64,000 nt of DNA from Domibacillus robiginosus (GTDB taxonomy: Bacteria > Bacillota > Bacilli > Bacillales > Domibacillaceae), in the NCBI RefSeq assembly GCF_000966195.1, contig NZ_LAHL01000004.1, positions 1 through 64,000 of the forward strand, read 5' to 3'. Below are positions 1 to 11,338 of this stretch, piece after piece. Under the pieces are notes generated by a model. The model was not told where the DNA came from. It saw nothing but the letters and a program-made list of their open reading frames with translations, and ran no database searches. Position numbers and translations under genes: made by a program. Within the stretch, counting starts at the first letter, position 1. Each line of letters begins with the position of its first letter.

Positions 1-19
1 TAAAACACGGGGTGTTTTT
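1..19. terminator. Possible terminator of a gene outside the window
   Basis: AAAACAC and GTGTTTT form a 7-bp inverted repeat around a GGG loop, flanked by A and T runs. It could end a gene lying to the left of the window. It is short and cut by the window edge. Confidence 0.3.
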
Positions 20-161
20 AATGAAAGATAAAAATATAAAACGTTGACGTTTTTATTGATTTTGTTCAGTTTTCAATGTTCAATTTACCTTTTGTTTATC
101 GTCATCACCTGACGACTTAAATAATATACCATGTATAAAAATAAAGAGCAAGCTTTTTTAT

Positions 162-195
162 AAAAAAACAGCCGTTTTTAATAGGCTGTTTTTTT
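162..195 (-). terminator. Terminator of the HD-GYP-like gene
   Basis: AAAAAAACAGCC (162-173) and GGCTGTTTTTTT (184-195) are perfectly complementary around a 10-nt loop. On the minus strand the stem ends in a T tract. The stop codon of the HD-GYP-like gene lies inside the hairpin. Confidence 0.75.
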
Positions 196-1254
196 CTCTG
201 CTGTTTCAATGCATAAATCTCTTCTTTGAACCAAATCAATGACTTCTCCATTTACAAGCTGAACCAGCGGTCTCGTTTTATTTACAGGAGAAATAAAAAT
301 TACTTTCCCTGTACTTCCATCTGATAATGTTACCTGCATATTCTGCGATAGTTCAGCTACAAGCGAAAACAATGCTTCTGTAACAGAAAGATCGAATTGA
401 CCGAACAAATCCTGCTGAATGATTTCCACAGCTTTAAAAACAGACTTTCTTGCTCGGAACAGTCGATCTGTTGTTAAAGCATGATACGTATCAGCCAGGC
501 CGATTAATTGGGAAAGTATATGGACCGAATTCCCTTTCGTACCAGCTGGATAACCAGAGCCGTCCATTCGCTCATGATGCTGATAAACCGCCAGCTTTGC
601 TTCTGGCTTAAGAAGCTTTAGATCCTTTATCATTTTGTAGCTCACTACTGGATGATTTTGTATTTCTTTATACTCACTTTCGGTTAAAGCTGTTTTTTTA
701 CTTAGTAAGGACATGGTGATTTTAGACATCCCGCATTCTGCTAAAAAACCTGCTAGTGCTGCTTGAACAATCAGCCCTTTGTCATAATTAAGTTTTTGGG
801 CCATCAGCCCGCTCAGCAAGCTGACTGCTAATGTATGATGATACAAATATTCGTCTTTTCTAGCGTAGGCTGACATTTTTTCAAACTGCTGCGGCTGTTC
901 TAATATATATTCTAATATCGGTAAAATGATTGTGCGTACACGGGCAATTTCCACATTCATTCCGGATTGCCAGCGTTGAAACTCTGCCTTCACACTATTT
1001 AACGTTTTAAAATAAAGCTGTTCCATTCGTTCAGCACCCGACAAGGAACGAGTTGATATGGCTGACGGGTTCAGTAATACCAACTGTTCTTCTTGTACAA
1101 TTACATCCACTGATTGAATGGAAAAAGCATTTAAAAATCGAATATGCTGCTCTGTTAAAATCGTTCCGGCCGCAATAATAGGAGTAGCTGTTGCAGCCAT
1201 GATAGCTTCTTTCACCTGATACCCCGGCTTGATGTCTTCAATTTTCACGTGCAT
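178..1254 (-). CDS. HD-GYP domain protein with a degenerate HD dyad
   Basis: The 358-residue protein has an N-terminal region of about 130 residues with no recognised domain, then a HD-GYP-type domain (about 135-320). Visible landmarks are H139/H140, H201, HHE 226-228, the signature DGSGYP 231-236 and D255. HD-GYP proteins are usually metal-dependent cyclic-di-GMP phosphodiesterases. Here, where the family has the HD pair followed by G and K, the sequence reads AECGMSKI (about 172-179), so the metal-binding HD dyad is replaced by AE. It may therefore be inactive, a sensor, or a divergent enzyme. The ATG start has GGAGGG at good spacing. It lies downstream of gyrA, co-oriented, with terminators on both sides, so it is probably its own transcript. 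Confidence 0.8.
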   Translation of the reverse strand: MHVKIEDIKPGYQVKEAIMAATATPIIAAGTILTEQHIRFLNAFSIQSVDVIVQEEQLVLLNPSAISTRSLSGAERMEQLYFKTLNSVKAEFQRWQSGMNVEIARVRTIILPILEYILEQPQQFEKMSAYARKDEYLYHHTLAVSLLSGLMAQKLNYDKGLIVQAALAGFLAECGMSKITMSLLSKKTALTESEYKEIQNHPVVSYKMIKDLKLLKPEAKLAVYQHHERMDGSGYPAGTKGNSVHILSQLIGLADTYHALTTDRLFRARKSVFKAVEIIQQDLFGQFDLSVTEALFSLVAELSQNMQVTLSDGSTGKVIFISPVNKTRPLVQLVNGEVIDLVQRRDLCIETAEKKTAY

Positions 1255-1316
1255 CTCGTGCCCTCCATTGATTCTTTATACCTAATTATAAAGAAATCAA
1301 CGTATAAATGATAGAT

Positions 1317-1354
1317 AAAAAAGCGCAGGTATTTGGGAATACCTGCGCTTTTTT
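1317..1354. terminator. Terminator after gyrA (bidirectional shape)
   Basis: A 17-bp perfect inverted repeat (1317-1333 and 1338-1354) with a TGGG loop, starting with A6 and ending in T6. It lies directly after the gyrA stop codon and separates gyrA from the HD-GYP-like gene. Confidence 0.85.
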
Positions 1355-3823
1355 TTATTCTTCTGTTTCTTCCTCTTCTTCAAGCGGCTCTTCATCTTCT
1401 TTTTCTACTTTTGCTACTGTAGCTACTGTTTCGTTTTCACCAAGACGAATTAGTTTTACGCCCTGTGTGTTTCGGCCGGTAATAGAGATAGTAGCAATAT
1501 CCATCCGGATCATTACACCACCCATGGTGATCAGCATAAGGTCTTCTTCACCGGTAACAGTCTTAACCGCAATGAGGGCTCCGTTTTTACCAGTAATATT
1601 TAGTGTTTTAAGACCTTTTCCACCACGTGTCTGCATACGATATTCTGATTCAGACGTCAGCTTCCCATATCCATTTTCTGTGACGATTAAAATATAATCA
1701 TTTTCTTCTACAAGCTCCATTCCAACAGCATAATCCCCTTCAGATAAGGTGATTCCTTTTACGCCAGTTGATGTACGCCCCATAGAACGAACATTATCTT
1801 CCGGAAAACGAATAAGCATTCCATCGTGGGTTCCCATTACAATATGTTTTTCACCATTTGTTAATCGGACAGAAATAAGTTCGTCTTCATCCCGAATATT
1901 CAGAGCGATCAAGCCATTTGTTCGAATATTGGCGTAGTCCATTAACGGGGTGCGCTTCACGATTCCCTGCTTCGTTGCGAAGAAAAGGAATGAGTCCTCT
2001 GTGAATTCTTCAACAAACAGCATAGAGTTCACCCACTCATCCTGCTCTACACCAAGCAGGTTTACAAGCGGAATGCCTTTAGCCGTCCGGCTGAACTCCG
2101 GAATTTGATAGCCTTTTAATCGATATACTTTTCCTTTGTTCGTAAAGAAAAGGATTGTATCATGGGTTGATGTTGTTAAAAGTTGTTCAACAAAATCATT
2201 TTCATTGGTGCCCATCCCCTGAATACCGCGTCCTCCACGGCGCTGGCTCCGGTAAGTCGATATCGGCTGACGTTTAATATATCCTTTATGGGTTAATGTA
2301 ATAATAATCTTTTCTACCGGAATTAAATCTTCATCCAGCAAATCACCAGGTGCTCCATCGGTAATTTCTGTGCGACGTTTGTCATCGTACCGGTTTTTAA
2401 TTTCAAGCAGCTCTTCGCGAATAATTTCAAGAATCTTTTCTTCGTCCGCTAAAATCGCTTTTAACTCTCTAATTACCGCGAGAAGGTTTTGATACTCTTC
2501 CTCGATTTTTTCACGCTCAAGACCAGTTAAACGCTGTAAACGCATGTCCAAAATGGCTTGGGCCTGTTTCTCAGACAATCCGAACTGCTCCATCAGGCCT
2601 TCGCGCGCCATTTCTGTTGTTTGCGAACCACGGATTAACGCAATAATGCGATCAATGTGATCCAAAGCAATACGTAGACCTTCTAGAATATGAGCACGTG
2701 CTTCAGCTTTGTTTAAGTCAAACTGTGTACGCCGGCGGATAATCTCCTGCTGATGCGCTAAATAGTGTGTTAAACACTCTTTTAAACTCAGCACTTTTGG
2801 ATGGCCATCTACCAGTGCCAGCATATTGATTCCAAAGCTTGTCTGCATCGCCGTGTACTTGTATAAGTTATTTAACACAACACTGGCATTAGCGTCACGA
2901 CGAATTTCCATCACAATCCGCATACCTTCGCGGTCTGATTCATCGCGAAGGTCGGTAATACCATCGATCTTTTTATCACGAACGAGTTCAGCAATACGTT
3001 CAATAAGCTTTGCTTTATTTACCTGATATGGGATCTCTGTCACGATGATCGTTTCTTTACCGTTTGCTTTTTCTTCAATTTCTGTCCGCGCGCGTAAAAT
3101 AATAGAGCCGCGGCCTGTTTCATAAGCACGACGAATGCCGCTGCGGCCCATTAAAATACCGGCTGTTGGAAAGTCAGGCCCCGGGATATAATCCATTAAT
3201 TCAAGAACAGACAAATCCGGGTTTTTGCTGACCGCAAGCAGCGCATCAATCACTTCACCAAGATGGTGAGGAGGAATATTTGTTGCCATACCAACCGCAA
3301 TACCGGAAGCGCCGTTTACAAGCAGATTCGGGAAACGGGCCGGCAGCACAACCGGCTCTCTTTCAGAACCATCATAGTTATCCTTGTAATCGATTGTGTC
3401 TTTGTTCAAGTCGCGCGTAATTTCCATCGCGATCTTAGACATGCGAGCTTCTGTATAGCGCATCGCCGCGGCGGCATCGCCATCGACTGAGCCGAAATTT
3501 CCATGTCCATCAACGAGCATATGGCGGTAGTTAAAATCCTGCGCCATCCGCACCATCGTTTCGTACACAGCTGAATCTCCGTGCGGGTGATACTTACCGA
3601 TAACATCCCCGACAATCCGGGCAGATTTTTTGTATGCTTTATCGGCTGTCATGCCGAGATCATTCATCGCGTATAAAATACGGCGGTGCACCGGCTTTAA
3701 GCCATCACGGACGTCTGGAAGTGCCCGCGATACGATAACACTCATCGCATAATCAAGAAACGATGACCGCATTTCCTGGCTTATATTAATCTCTTTTACG
3801 TTAGAGCTTGGCGTGTCAGCCAT
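1355..3823 (-). CDS. gyrA: DNA gyrase subunit A
   Basis: GyrA is the breakage-reunion subunit of DNA gyrase (GyrA2GyrB2), which introduces negative supercoils using ATP. The 822-residue product has the family length. Visible landmarks are the winged-helix region with catalytic Y123 in RYTEARM, the quinolone-resistance region HGDSAVYE with S84 and E88 (residues normally found in susceptible strains), and the C-terminal beta-pinwheel with the GyrA box QRRGGRG that wraps DNA. The tail is strongly acidic ([12 protein letters not shown]). It follows gyrB on the same strand, 165 nt away, and that gap holds hairpins. The ATG start has an AGGGAGGA-type ribosome binding site. Confidence 0.98.
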   Translation of the reverse strand: MADTPSSNVKEINISQEMRSSFLDYAMSVIVSRALPDVRDGLKPVHRRILYAMNDLGMTADKAYKKSARIVGDVIGKYHPHGDSAVYETMVRMAQDFNYRHMLVDGHGNFGSVDGDAAAAMRYTEARMSKIAMEITRDLNKDTIDYKDNYDGSEREPVVLPARFPNLLVNGASGIAVGMATNIPPHHLGEVIDALLAVSKNPDLSVLELMDYIPGPDFPTAGILMGRSGIRRAYETGRGSIILRARTEIEEKANGKETIIVTEIPYQVNKAKLIERIAELVRDKKIDGITDLRDESDREGMRIVMEIRRDANASVVLNNLYKYTAMQTSFGINMLALVDGHPKVLSLKECLTHYLAHQQEIIRRRTQFDLNKAEARAHILEGLRIALDHIDRIIALIRGSQTTEMAREGLMEQFGLSEKQAQAILDMRLQRLTGLEREKIEEEYQNLLAVIRELKAILADEEKILEIIREELLEIKNRYDDKRRTEITDGAPGDLLDEDLIPVEKIIITLTHKGYIKRQPISTYRSQRRGGRGIQGMGTNENDFVEQLLTTSTHDTILFFTNKGKVYRLKGYQIPEFSRTAKGIPLVNLLGVEQDEWVNSMLFVEEFTEDSFLFFATKQGIVKRTPLMDYANIRTNGLIALNIRDEDELISVRLTNGEKHIVMGTHDGMLIRFPEDNVRSMGRTSTGVKGITLSEGDYAVGMELVEENDYILIVTENGYGKLTSESEYRMQTRGGKGLKTLNITGKNGALIAVKTVTGEEDLMLITMGGVMIRMDIATISITGRNTQGVKLIRLGENETVATVAKVEKEDEEPLEEEEETEE

Positions 3824-3988
3824 GAAAAGTCCTCCCTTTAAGAAAAGTACAAGGCGCCCACTTATCGGTGGATAAGCGTTAAAAAGCTTCCCTTACAGCT
3901 TACATACTGTTTTTTGAGCCGACTGGCGCCTGAAAATGGATGTTATTAAAAAGCGGGAGCGCCCGCAGCGTACGGGCGCTTTCTCAAC
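3824..3988 (-). promoter_or_regulatory. Structured gyrB-gyrA spacer / gyrA leader
   Basis: The 165-nt gap contains three foldable parts. AGCGCCCG/CGGGCGCT (3958-3965 and 3973-3980) lies just after gyrB and is followed on the minus strand by CCCGCTTTTT, resembling a weak terminator. CTTATC/GATAAG forms a small hairpin near 3861-3876. A long-range pairing AGGCGCC/GGCGCCT brackets about 75 nt. GGTGGATAA (3867-3875) matches the DnaA box at 8 of 9 bases. The purpose is unknown; attenuation or RNA processing between gyrB and gyrA is an inference. Confidence 0.4.
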
Positions 3989-5920
<1,932 letters not shown>

Positions 5921-5946
5921 TCACCTTCTCTTTCGGTAAAATGATC

Positions 5947-7065
5947 TTACTTTATTTTTGTTACAGCCCCAGCGGTGACGCTGTAGGCAGAGGCAGCATT
6001 TAGAGTGTCATGTTCAATGCCGTCCGTGTTTGTTGTCGTAACAAACGTTTGCACTTTTCCGTGAATCGTATTCAGCAAATGTGACTGGCGGTAATCGTCA
6101 AGCTCAGACAGTACATCATCCAGCAGCAAAATGGGGTATTCACCTATTTCTGACTGAATCAACTCGATTTCAGCAAGCTTTACAGCAAGCGCCGTCGTCC
6201 GCTGCTGCCCTTGTGATCCAAACGTTTGAATATTTTTTCCGTTCACGTAAAAGAGGAGGTCGTCACGATGCGGACCGGTTAACGTCACACCCCGATCCAC
6301 TTCTCTCGTCCGGCTTCTCTGGAAAAGATCCAGCAAAGCTGACCTTATCTGCTCGTCACTCTGCTCCTCTTTTATTCCAGCGGCCGGCTCATACACAATG
6401 GCCAGCTCTTCAACCCCTCTTGAAATACCGGCATGAAGCGGACCAGCCCACTTTTGAAGCAGATGAATAAACTCAAAGCGCTTTTTTGTTACTTTTACCG
6501 CCAACTCCACAAGCTGTTCGGTTAGAACCTCAAGCATTGTAAAGTCAGATGCTTTTTTTGTCTGCAGCTGTTTTAAGTAGTGATTCCGCTGCTGCAGCAC
6601 TTTATGATAAAGGCTTAAGTCATGCAGATACACAGGCGATACTTGACCGATTTCCATGTCAATAAACCGCCTCCTTACCTGGGGACTGCCTTTTACTAGT
6701 GTTAAATCTTCCGGGGCAAACATGACGACATTCATATTGCCGATATATTGGCTAAGACGCGTCTGCTCCAAGTGGTTAACCCTGGCTTTTTTGCCTTTTT
6801 TGGAGATCAGAAGCTCAATCGGGAGTGATTGGTGCTTTTTTTGCACTCGTCCCTTTATTTTAGCATATTCCGCTTCCCAACGAATTAAATCTTTATCATT
6901 CGAAGTCCGATGCGATTTAGCCATGGCCAGCACATAAATGGACTCGATGATATTGGTTTTCCCCTGGGCATTTTCGCCAATGATGACATTTACAGTATTA
7001 TCAAATTCAACGAGGAGTGATTCATAATTTCGGTAATTCTCTAAAGCCAGTTGTTCAATGTGCAT
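5947..7065 (-). CDS. recF: DNA replication/repair protein RecF
   Basis: RecF is an SMC-like ATPase that works with RecO and RecR to load RecA at single-strand gaps and stalled forks. The 372-residue protein has the family length. It shows Walker [10 protein letters not shown] near the N-terminus, the ABC-type signature [12 protein letters not shown], and Walker B with D-loop [12 protein letters not shown] near the C-terminus. It lies 23 nt after yaaA and 32 nt before gyrB, the standard arrangement beside dnaN. Start ATG 7065 begins [14 protein letters not shown], matching the usual RecF N-terminus. Confidence 0.97.
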   Translation of the reverse strand: MHIEQLALENYRNYESLLVEFDNTVNVIIGENAQGKTNIIESIYVLAMAKSHRTSNDKDLIRWEAEYAKIKGRVQKKHQSLPIELLISKKGKKARVNHLEQTRLSQYIGNMNVVMFAPEDLTLVKGSPQVRRRFIDMEIGQVSPVYLHDLSLYHKVLQQRNHYLKQLQTKKASDFTMLEVLTEQLVELAVKVTKKRFEFIHLLQKWAGPLHAGISRGVEELAIVYEPAAGIKEEQSDEQIRSALLDLFQRSRTREVDRGVTLTGPHRDDLLFYVNGKNIQTFGSQGQQRTTALAVKLAEIELIQSEIGEYPILLLDDVLSELDDYRQSHLLNTIHGKVQTFVTTTNTDGIEHDTLNAASAYSVTAGAVTKIK

Positions 7066-7088
7066 GCAAAAACACCTTTCGACGGCCC

Positions 7089-7325
7089 TTAATCACTTTC
7101 TTCTTCTGTTCCAAATCCCACTTCATATACGCCATCTCCAGGAATTTCCACTTCATCCCCTTCATATAGCTTTCTTCCTCTTCGATCATCAAGCTCTCCG
7201 TTAACGTATACTTCATGTTCACTTAGATACCATTTTGCCTGACCACCGGTTTGAATAATACCGGCTAATTTTAAAAATTGGCCAAGGGTGATAAATTCCT
7301 CGTTTTCAGCTTTTTTTGTCATCAT
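7089..7325 (-). CDS. yaaA: S4 domain RNA-binding protein YaaA
   Basis: A 78-residue protein consisting almost entirely of one S4 RNA-binding domain ([45 protein letters not shown]), the fold also found in ribosomal protein S4 and RluD-type enzymes. Small S4 proteins at this position between dnaN and recF are conserved in Firmicutes, and involvement in ribosome assembly has been proposed. There are two possible ATG starts (7325 and 7322) after GGAGGAAACC; the first is used here. A terminator-like hairpin separates it from dnaN. Confidence 0.9.
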   Translation of the reverse strand: MMTKKAENEEFITLGQFLKLAGIIQTGGQAKWYLSEHEVYVNGELDDRRGRKLYEGDEVEIPGDGVYEVGFGTEEESD

Positions 7326-7375
7326 AATGTGGTTTCCTCCGTAAACATCTTAGTACTTTATTTTAACATAAATAC

Positions 7376-7406
7376 AAAAAAAGCGGCGCAAATATGCCCC
7401 GCTTTT
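7376..7406 (-). terminator. Hairpin between dnaN and yaaA
   Basis: On the minus strand AAAAGCGG pairs with CCGCTTTT, with inner GC pairs and a run of T residues after it. It lies just after the dnaN stop. It probably ends or reduces transcription from dnaA-dnaN into yaaA-recF. Confidence 0.6.
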
Positions 7407-7418
7407 CCGGAGTTTGAA

Positions 7419-8555
7419 TTAATACGTTCGCACCGGCAAGATCAACTGAAGTGTTGAATCATCATGAAGCGGACGAATCACAAATGGACGCATTGCGCCT
7501 GTAAATTGAATTTCAATTTCGTTCCCTTCAATCGCTTTGAGTGCATCCATCATATATTTTGCGCTGAATGAGATTTTTAATTCTTCTCCTTCAGACGACA
7601 AGCTGTTCACCTGCTCGGTTACTTTTCCAATCTCTGGTGAGTTCGATGAAATTTCAACCATTCCACTGTCCTCGCTGCTCATTTTCACCACATTATTTCT
7701 CCCTTCACGTGCCAAAAGAGAAGCGCGGTCTACGGCTTGAAGATATTCTTTTGTATTTAAATCAATTTTTGTTTTGTACTCATCAGGAATCAAGCGGGTT
7801 GTGTCAGGATAGTTGCCGTCAAGCAGTCGCGAAAAAAATAATACATGCTTTGAACGGAACAAGACCTGATTTTCTGTCATGACGATTTCAACCGGCTCAT
7901 TTGTGTCATCTAAAATTTTGCTTAATTCCGTTAAACTTTTTCCAGGAATCACGACGTTGTATTCCCCTGCTGGAAGCCCTTCTGCCGTTGTTTTGCGAAG
8001 AGCCAGACGATGGCTGTCGGTAGCTGTACAAATAAGCGTACCATTTTCAATCTTCCAGTTTACACCCGTTAAAATCGGCCGTGTTTCTGAAGTTGATACA
8101 GCAAATACCGTCTGACGGATCAATGTTTTAACAAGATCAGCCGGCAGTTTAAAGACATTTTCATCTTCAATTTGCGGCAAGTGAGGATACTCATCGGCAT
8201 CCTGACCGTTCAAGCTGAATTCCGCATGTCCTGAACGAATGATCGTTTGAAAAGAAGCAGATGTTTCAAACTCAATCGTCGAAGCCGGCAGCTTGCGGAC
8301 AATCTCATTGAAAAAACGGGCGTTTAAAACTACCCCTCCCGTTTGCTCGATCGAAGCAATGGATACATCCCCTTCTTCACTTGGAATAAACGATTCAATG
8401 GAAATATCGGAGTCGCTTCCCGTTAAGGTGATTCCCTCGTCTGACGCATGAATTTTAATACCCGTCAAAATGGGAATGGTTGTTCTTGAACTTACTGCTT
8501 TCAGGACATCTTGTACGCCGGCAGCAAGCCGGTCTTTTTGTATGGAAAATTTCAT
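7419..8555 (-). CDS. dnaN: DNA polymerase III beta sliding clamp
   Basis: The beta clamp is a ring-shaped homodimer that tethers the replicative polymerase to DNA. The 378-residue length and three repeated clamp domains are typical, and the N-terminus MKFSIQKDRLAAGVQDVLKAVSSRTTIPILTGI-like region and the C-terminus ending LILPVRTY are diagnostic. The ATG at 8555 lies after GGAGGGATCCCT. It is the second gene of the dnaA-dnaN operon, separated from dnaA by a 191-nt spacer that carries the origin unwinding region. Confidence 0.97.
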   Translation of the reverse strand: MKFSIQKDRLAAGVQDVLKAVSSRTTIPILTGIKIHASDEGITLTGSDSDISIESFIPSEEGDVSIASIEQTGGVVLNARFFNEIVRKLPASTIEFETSASFQTIIRSGHAEFSLNGQDADEYPHLPQIEDENVFKLPADLVKTLIRQTVFAVSTSETRPILTGVNWKIENGTLICTATDSHRLALRKTTAEGLPAGEYNVVIPGKSLTELSKILDDTNEPVEIVMTENQVLFRSKHVLFFSRLLDGNYPDTTRLIPDEYKTKIDLNTKEYLQAVDRASLLAREGRNNVVKMSSEDSGMVEISSNSPEIGKVTEQVNSLSSEGEELKISFSAKYMMDALKAIEGNEIEIQFTGAMRPFVIRPLHDDSTLQLILPVRTY

Positions 8556-8746
8556 AGGGATCCCTCCGAAATTATTTTAAGATAGCAACTCGCTTATTGG
8601 CGAATTTAATATTTTTATATTAAAAAAATAATAGACGTAGTAGTAGGCGCTGTTGATTTGTGGATAAGTATATAAAAATGAAGAAATAACAGCCTATCCA
8701 CATGTGGACAGACTGTTGATGAGCGCCCTTTTTTATTCACAGTTTA
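8556..8746. other. oriC: oriC part 2: dnaA-dnaN spacer with unwinding element
   Basis: Read along the dnaA strand, the spacer holds DnaA-box-like sites, then a perfect TTATCCACA (8659-8667 as TGTGGATAA), a short GC-rich step (8646-8650), a run of triplets seen on the plus strand as TAGACGTAGTAGTAG (8632-8646), and an AT-only stretch (8605-8631). This order of DnaA box, GC step, DnaA-trio and AT-rich DNA unwinding element matches the basal unwinding system known from Bacillus subtilis. Two weaker boxes face each other at 8694-8702 and 8703-8711. The strand opening site is therefore inferred to be 8605-8646. Confidence 0.9.
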
Positions 8747-10102
8747 TTAAGCTTTTAAAATGGTGATAATTTCATTTATTTTTTGAGCGGCAGCAGGATC
8801 TGTTTCCATGAGCTTTGAGATTTTCTCATGGGCATGAATAACAGTCGTGTGATCGCGCCCTCCAAACTCCTCGCCAATTTTAGGAAGTGAAAAATCAGTT
8901 AATTCACGCGACAAATACATAGCGACCTGCCTCGGAAAAGCAACCGATTTTGTCCGCTTTCTTGCTGTAAAGTCCTCCAGGCGGATTCCGTACTGCTCTC
9001 CAACTACCCGCTGAATATCCGGAATGGTCACGGATTTCGGACGGGCCCCTGGAATAATATCTTTTAAAGCATCTGCTGCTACTGTTGCGTTCACTTCTTT
9101 GTTAATTAAAGAAGAATAGGCAACAACACGGATCAATGCCCCTTCAAGCTCACGAATATTTGTGTCAATTTGATTGGCGATATACAGCATCACTTCATTT
9201 GGCACATCAAGGTTTTCAGCGCGGGCTTTTTTGCGCAAAATGGCAATCCGTGTTTCAAGATCGGGTGGCGTAATGTCAGTGATCAGTCCCCATTCAAAGC
9301 GGGAACGCAGCCGGTCTTCAAGAGTCGGGATTTCTTTTGGCGGCCGGTCACTAGAAATAATAATCTGCTTGCTTTCTTCATGCAGCGTATTGAATGTATG
9401 GAAAAATTCTTCCTGTGTTTGTTCTTTTCCAGCCAAAAACTGAATATCATCAATAAGCAGCACATCAACATTCCGATATTTGTTGCGAAATTCTACTGCT
9501 TTGTTGTCTCGGATAGAATTAATGAATTCGTTTGTGAACTTTTCGGATGATAAATATACAACTTTAGCATCCGGGTTATGCTCCAGCACATAGTGCCCGA
9601 TTGCATGCATTAAATGGGTTTTGCCCAGCCCTACTCCTCCATAAATAAAAAGAGGGTTATAAGCTTTTGCTGGTGCTTCTGCTACAGCAAGAGACGCTGC
9701 ATGGGCAAATCGGTTGCCGGATCCGATGACAAACGTATCAAACGTATATTTCGGATTCAGCATACTTTGAATAGTCGCTTCACCGCTTGGTTTAGGCGGT
9801 GGTGCTGGCTGCCCGGCACGCTGCGAGGGCGGTACATACGATTCCATGTCATGAACATCCGGCGAAATAAAGTAAACATCAAGCTTTTCGCCTGTTAATT
9901 CATCAATAATTTCAGAGGTTAAATGCGTATAATGTCCTTCGAGCCAATCGCGATTAAAAAAGTTAGGTGCTGCTACTACAATTGCATCTCCATGGAGAGA
10001 ATGCGCTTTAGTAGACTTGACCCATGTTTCGTAGCTCGGCTTGCTAATCCGCGTTTGAATACGCTCCAGCACTTTATTCCATAAATCATCGATGTTCTCC
10101 AT
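8747..10102 (-). CDS. dnaA: Chromosomal replication initiator DnaA
   Basis: DnaA binds TTATCCACA boxes, forms an ATP-dependent filament and opens oriC. Domain I is N-terminal ([20 protein letters not shown]), followed by a short linker, the AAA+ domain with Walker A GGVGLGKT and Walker B LLIDDIQF, and the C-terminal helix-turn-helix with the signature [15 protein letters not shown]. The reading frame is open 18 codons further upstream, but AAGGAGGGG sits just before the ATG at 10102, which also begins the usual N-terminus, giving 451 residues. It is flanked by DnaA-box clusters on both sides, so autoregulation is expected. Confidence 0.97.
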   Translation of the reverse strand: MENIDDLWNKVLERIQTRISKPSYETWVKSTKAHSLHGDAIVVAAPNFFNRDWLEGHYTHLTSEIIDELTGEKLDVYFISPDVHDMESYVPPSQRAGQPAPPPKPSGEATIQSMLNPKYTFDTFVIGSGNRFAHAASLAVAEAPAKAYNPLFIYGGVGLGKTHLMHAIGHYVLEHNPDAKVVYLSSEKFTNEFINSIRDNKAVEFRNKYRNVDVLLIDDIQFLAGKEQTQEEFFHTFNTLHEESKQIIISSDRPPKEIPTLEDRLRSRFEWGLITDITPPDLETRIAILRKKARAENLDVPNEVMLYIANQIDTNIRELEGALIRVVAYSSLINKEVNATVAADALKDIIPGARPKSVTIPDIQRVVGEQYGIRLEDFTARKRTKSVAFPRQVAMYLSRELTDFSLPKIGEEFGGRDHTTVIHAHEKISKLMETDPAAAQKINEIITILKA

Positions 10103-10687
10103 TGGCCCCTCCTTACTGACTGTCAGTGCAGTTTGTTTAACGTTTGTATAACCCAATTAGTTAAGTATTCATAATTATGCATGACAATGTTTGTTAGTAA
10201 ATATATAATAAGATAAAACTAGTTTTTCGACAAAATCTACAGGTTGTGGATAAAAATAAAAACACCCTGTTTATTATTTTTCCACACATTATCCACAGTT
10301 GTGGATATATAATATGTCGAATTTAGTTATCCAGAGTGAAAACAAAATAATAATAGCAGAAAAAGTGAGAGGTTGCAATGACTTCAATGGATTATCCACA
10401 GGCTTTTTCCCTCTGTGAAAATGATTGTCCACAGGGTGAGGACTTGTGAAGGAATCATAGAAGAAGCTGTGGATAATCAAAAATGCCGTCGATTGCTGTC
10501 CACAAATGAAAAATGAACGGTAAAAGACATCTTTTGTATAACCTTCATTCCTTATCAAAAAGACAGTAAAATAATTCTGATCCTTAAGCTCTTTAAAAGA
10601 TGGTTGACAGGATGGCCCCTGGTCCTTATAATTAACAAAGACTGTTTTGAAAATATGAATTTGAAAACCTCAGGGAGGTGTTTTAAT
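10103..10687. other. oriC: oriC part 1: DnaA-box cluster between dnaA and rpmH
   Basis: This 585-nt AT-rich gap between divergent genes has perfect DnaA boxes at 10245-10253, 10289-10297, 10392-10400 and 10468-10476. One-mismatch boxes lie at 10278-10286, 10300-10308, 10327-10335 and 10425-10433, with a two-mismatch site at 10496-10504. The boxes occur in both orientations. It also contains the dnaA 5' region and, at its right end, the rpmH promoter and ribosome binding site. An open frame on the minus strand (10289-10558) looks like chance. Confidence 0.93.
10604..10632 (+). promoter_or_regulatory. Consensus sigma-A promoter of rpmH
   Basis: TTGACA (10604-10609) and TATAAT (10627-10632) are both perfect and are 17 nt apart. 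The start of rpmH lies 55 nt further on. Confidence 0.9.
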
Positions 10688-10822
10688 ATGAAAAGAACGT
10701 ATCAGCCTAACAAACGTAAAAGAAGCAAAGTTCATGGTTTCCGTGCACGTATGAGTTCTAAAAACGGCCGCCGTGTTTTAGCAAGCCGCCGTGCTAAAGG
10801 CAGAAAAGTACTATCTGCATAA
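10688..10822 (+). CDS. rpmH: 50S ribosomal protein L34
   Basis: L34 is a very small basic protein of the large ribosomal subunit. The 44-residue product begins [19 protein letters not shown] and ends with the conserved KGRKVLSA. A longer open frame exists upstream, but GGGAGGTG lies 6 nt before the ATG at 10688 and the family always starts here. It is driven by a perfect promoter and followed by a strong terminator, so most transcripts probably end before rnpA. Confidence 0.97.
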   Translation: MKRTYQPNKRKRSKVHGFRARMSSKNGRRVLASRRAKGRKVLSA

Positions 10823-10852
10823 GACCACTGACCATTTCAGTGGTCTTTTTTT
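10823..10852 (+). terminator. rpmH terminator
   Basis: GACCACTGA (10823-10831) pairs with TCAGTGGTC (10837-10845), followed by seven T residues. Confidence 0.85.
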
Positions 10853-10872
10853 AGGATTACAGGAAGCGGTCT

Positions 10873-10913
10873 ACAAAGGCGTCGCAGCGAAAAGCTGCGA
10901 GATCCGCCTTTGT
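10873..10913 (+). other. Long bulged hairpin between rpmH and rnpA
   Basis: ACAAAGGCG (10873-10881) and TCGCAGC (10882-10888) pair with CGCCTTTGT (10905-10913) and GCTGCGA (10894-10900), with a GAAAA loop and a one-sided GATC bulge. That is 16 base pairs without a mismatch and without a following T run, so it does not look like a terminator. An RNase processing site or a structured rnpA leader are possibilities. Confidence 0.6.
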
Positions 10914-10946
10914 TCTATATGAATGAAAAGCCGGCAGGTGGCATAA

Positions 10947-11291
10947 ATGAAAAAATCATTTCGCATTAAAAAAAACAATGATTTTCAAACGGTCTTCAGC
11001 AAAGGGAAGTCGTTCGCAAATCGCCAGTTTGTTGTGTACATGTATAAAAAAGAACAAAATGTTCCGTTTCGGATCGGCTTGTCTGTCAGCAAAAAGCTGG
11101 GTAATGCTGTTGTACGCAACCGTATCAAGCGCTGTATAAGACAAAGCTTTACAGAATTAAAAGAAGATATTAAACCCGGCTGGGATTTTATTATTATTGC
11201 CCGAAAGCCGGCAGTGGACATGTCTTGCGCACAAGTAAAGGAAAGTCTTGTACACGTATTAAAGCTGGCGCGGGCACTTCAGCGAAAATAA
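10947..11291 (+). CDS. rnpA: Ribonuclease P protein component
   Basis: RnpA is the basic protein cofactor of RNase P, which matures the 5' ends of tRNAs. The 114-residue product has the family length and core motifs: [15 protein letters not shown] near the N-terminus and the RNR-type signature [18 protein letters not shown] in the middle. It lies between rpmH and yidC, as in most Firmicutes. The gap from rpmH contains the rpmH terminator and a separate large hairpin, so its expression may depend on read-through or on a promoter I could not identify. Confidence 0.96.
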   Translation: MKKSFRIKKNNDFQTVFSKGKSFANRQFVVYMYKKEQNVPFRIGLSVSKKLGNAVVRNRIKRCIRQSFTELKEDIKPGWDFIIIARKPAVDMSCAQVKESLVHVLKLARALQRK

Positions 11292-11338
11292 TTAAATGAA
11301 TAAGAAAGAATTAAGCCAATGACAGGGGGCGCAACCGC

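Noticed and set aside
1308-1697. Open reading frame of 129 residues on the plus strand inside gyrA
   Set aside because: It is a shadow of the gyrA C-terminal coding region, rich in Ser and Phe from the acidic tail read in reverse, with no ribosome binding site.
10289-10558. 89-residue frame inside oriC
   Set aside because: It runs across DnaA boxes, has low-complexity composition and no clear ribosome binding site.
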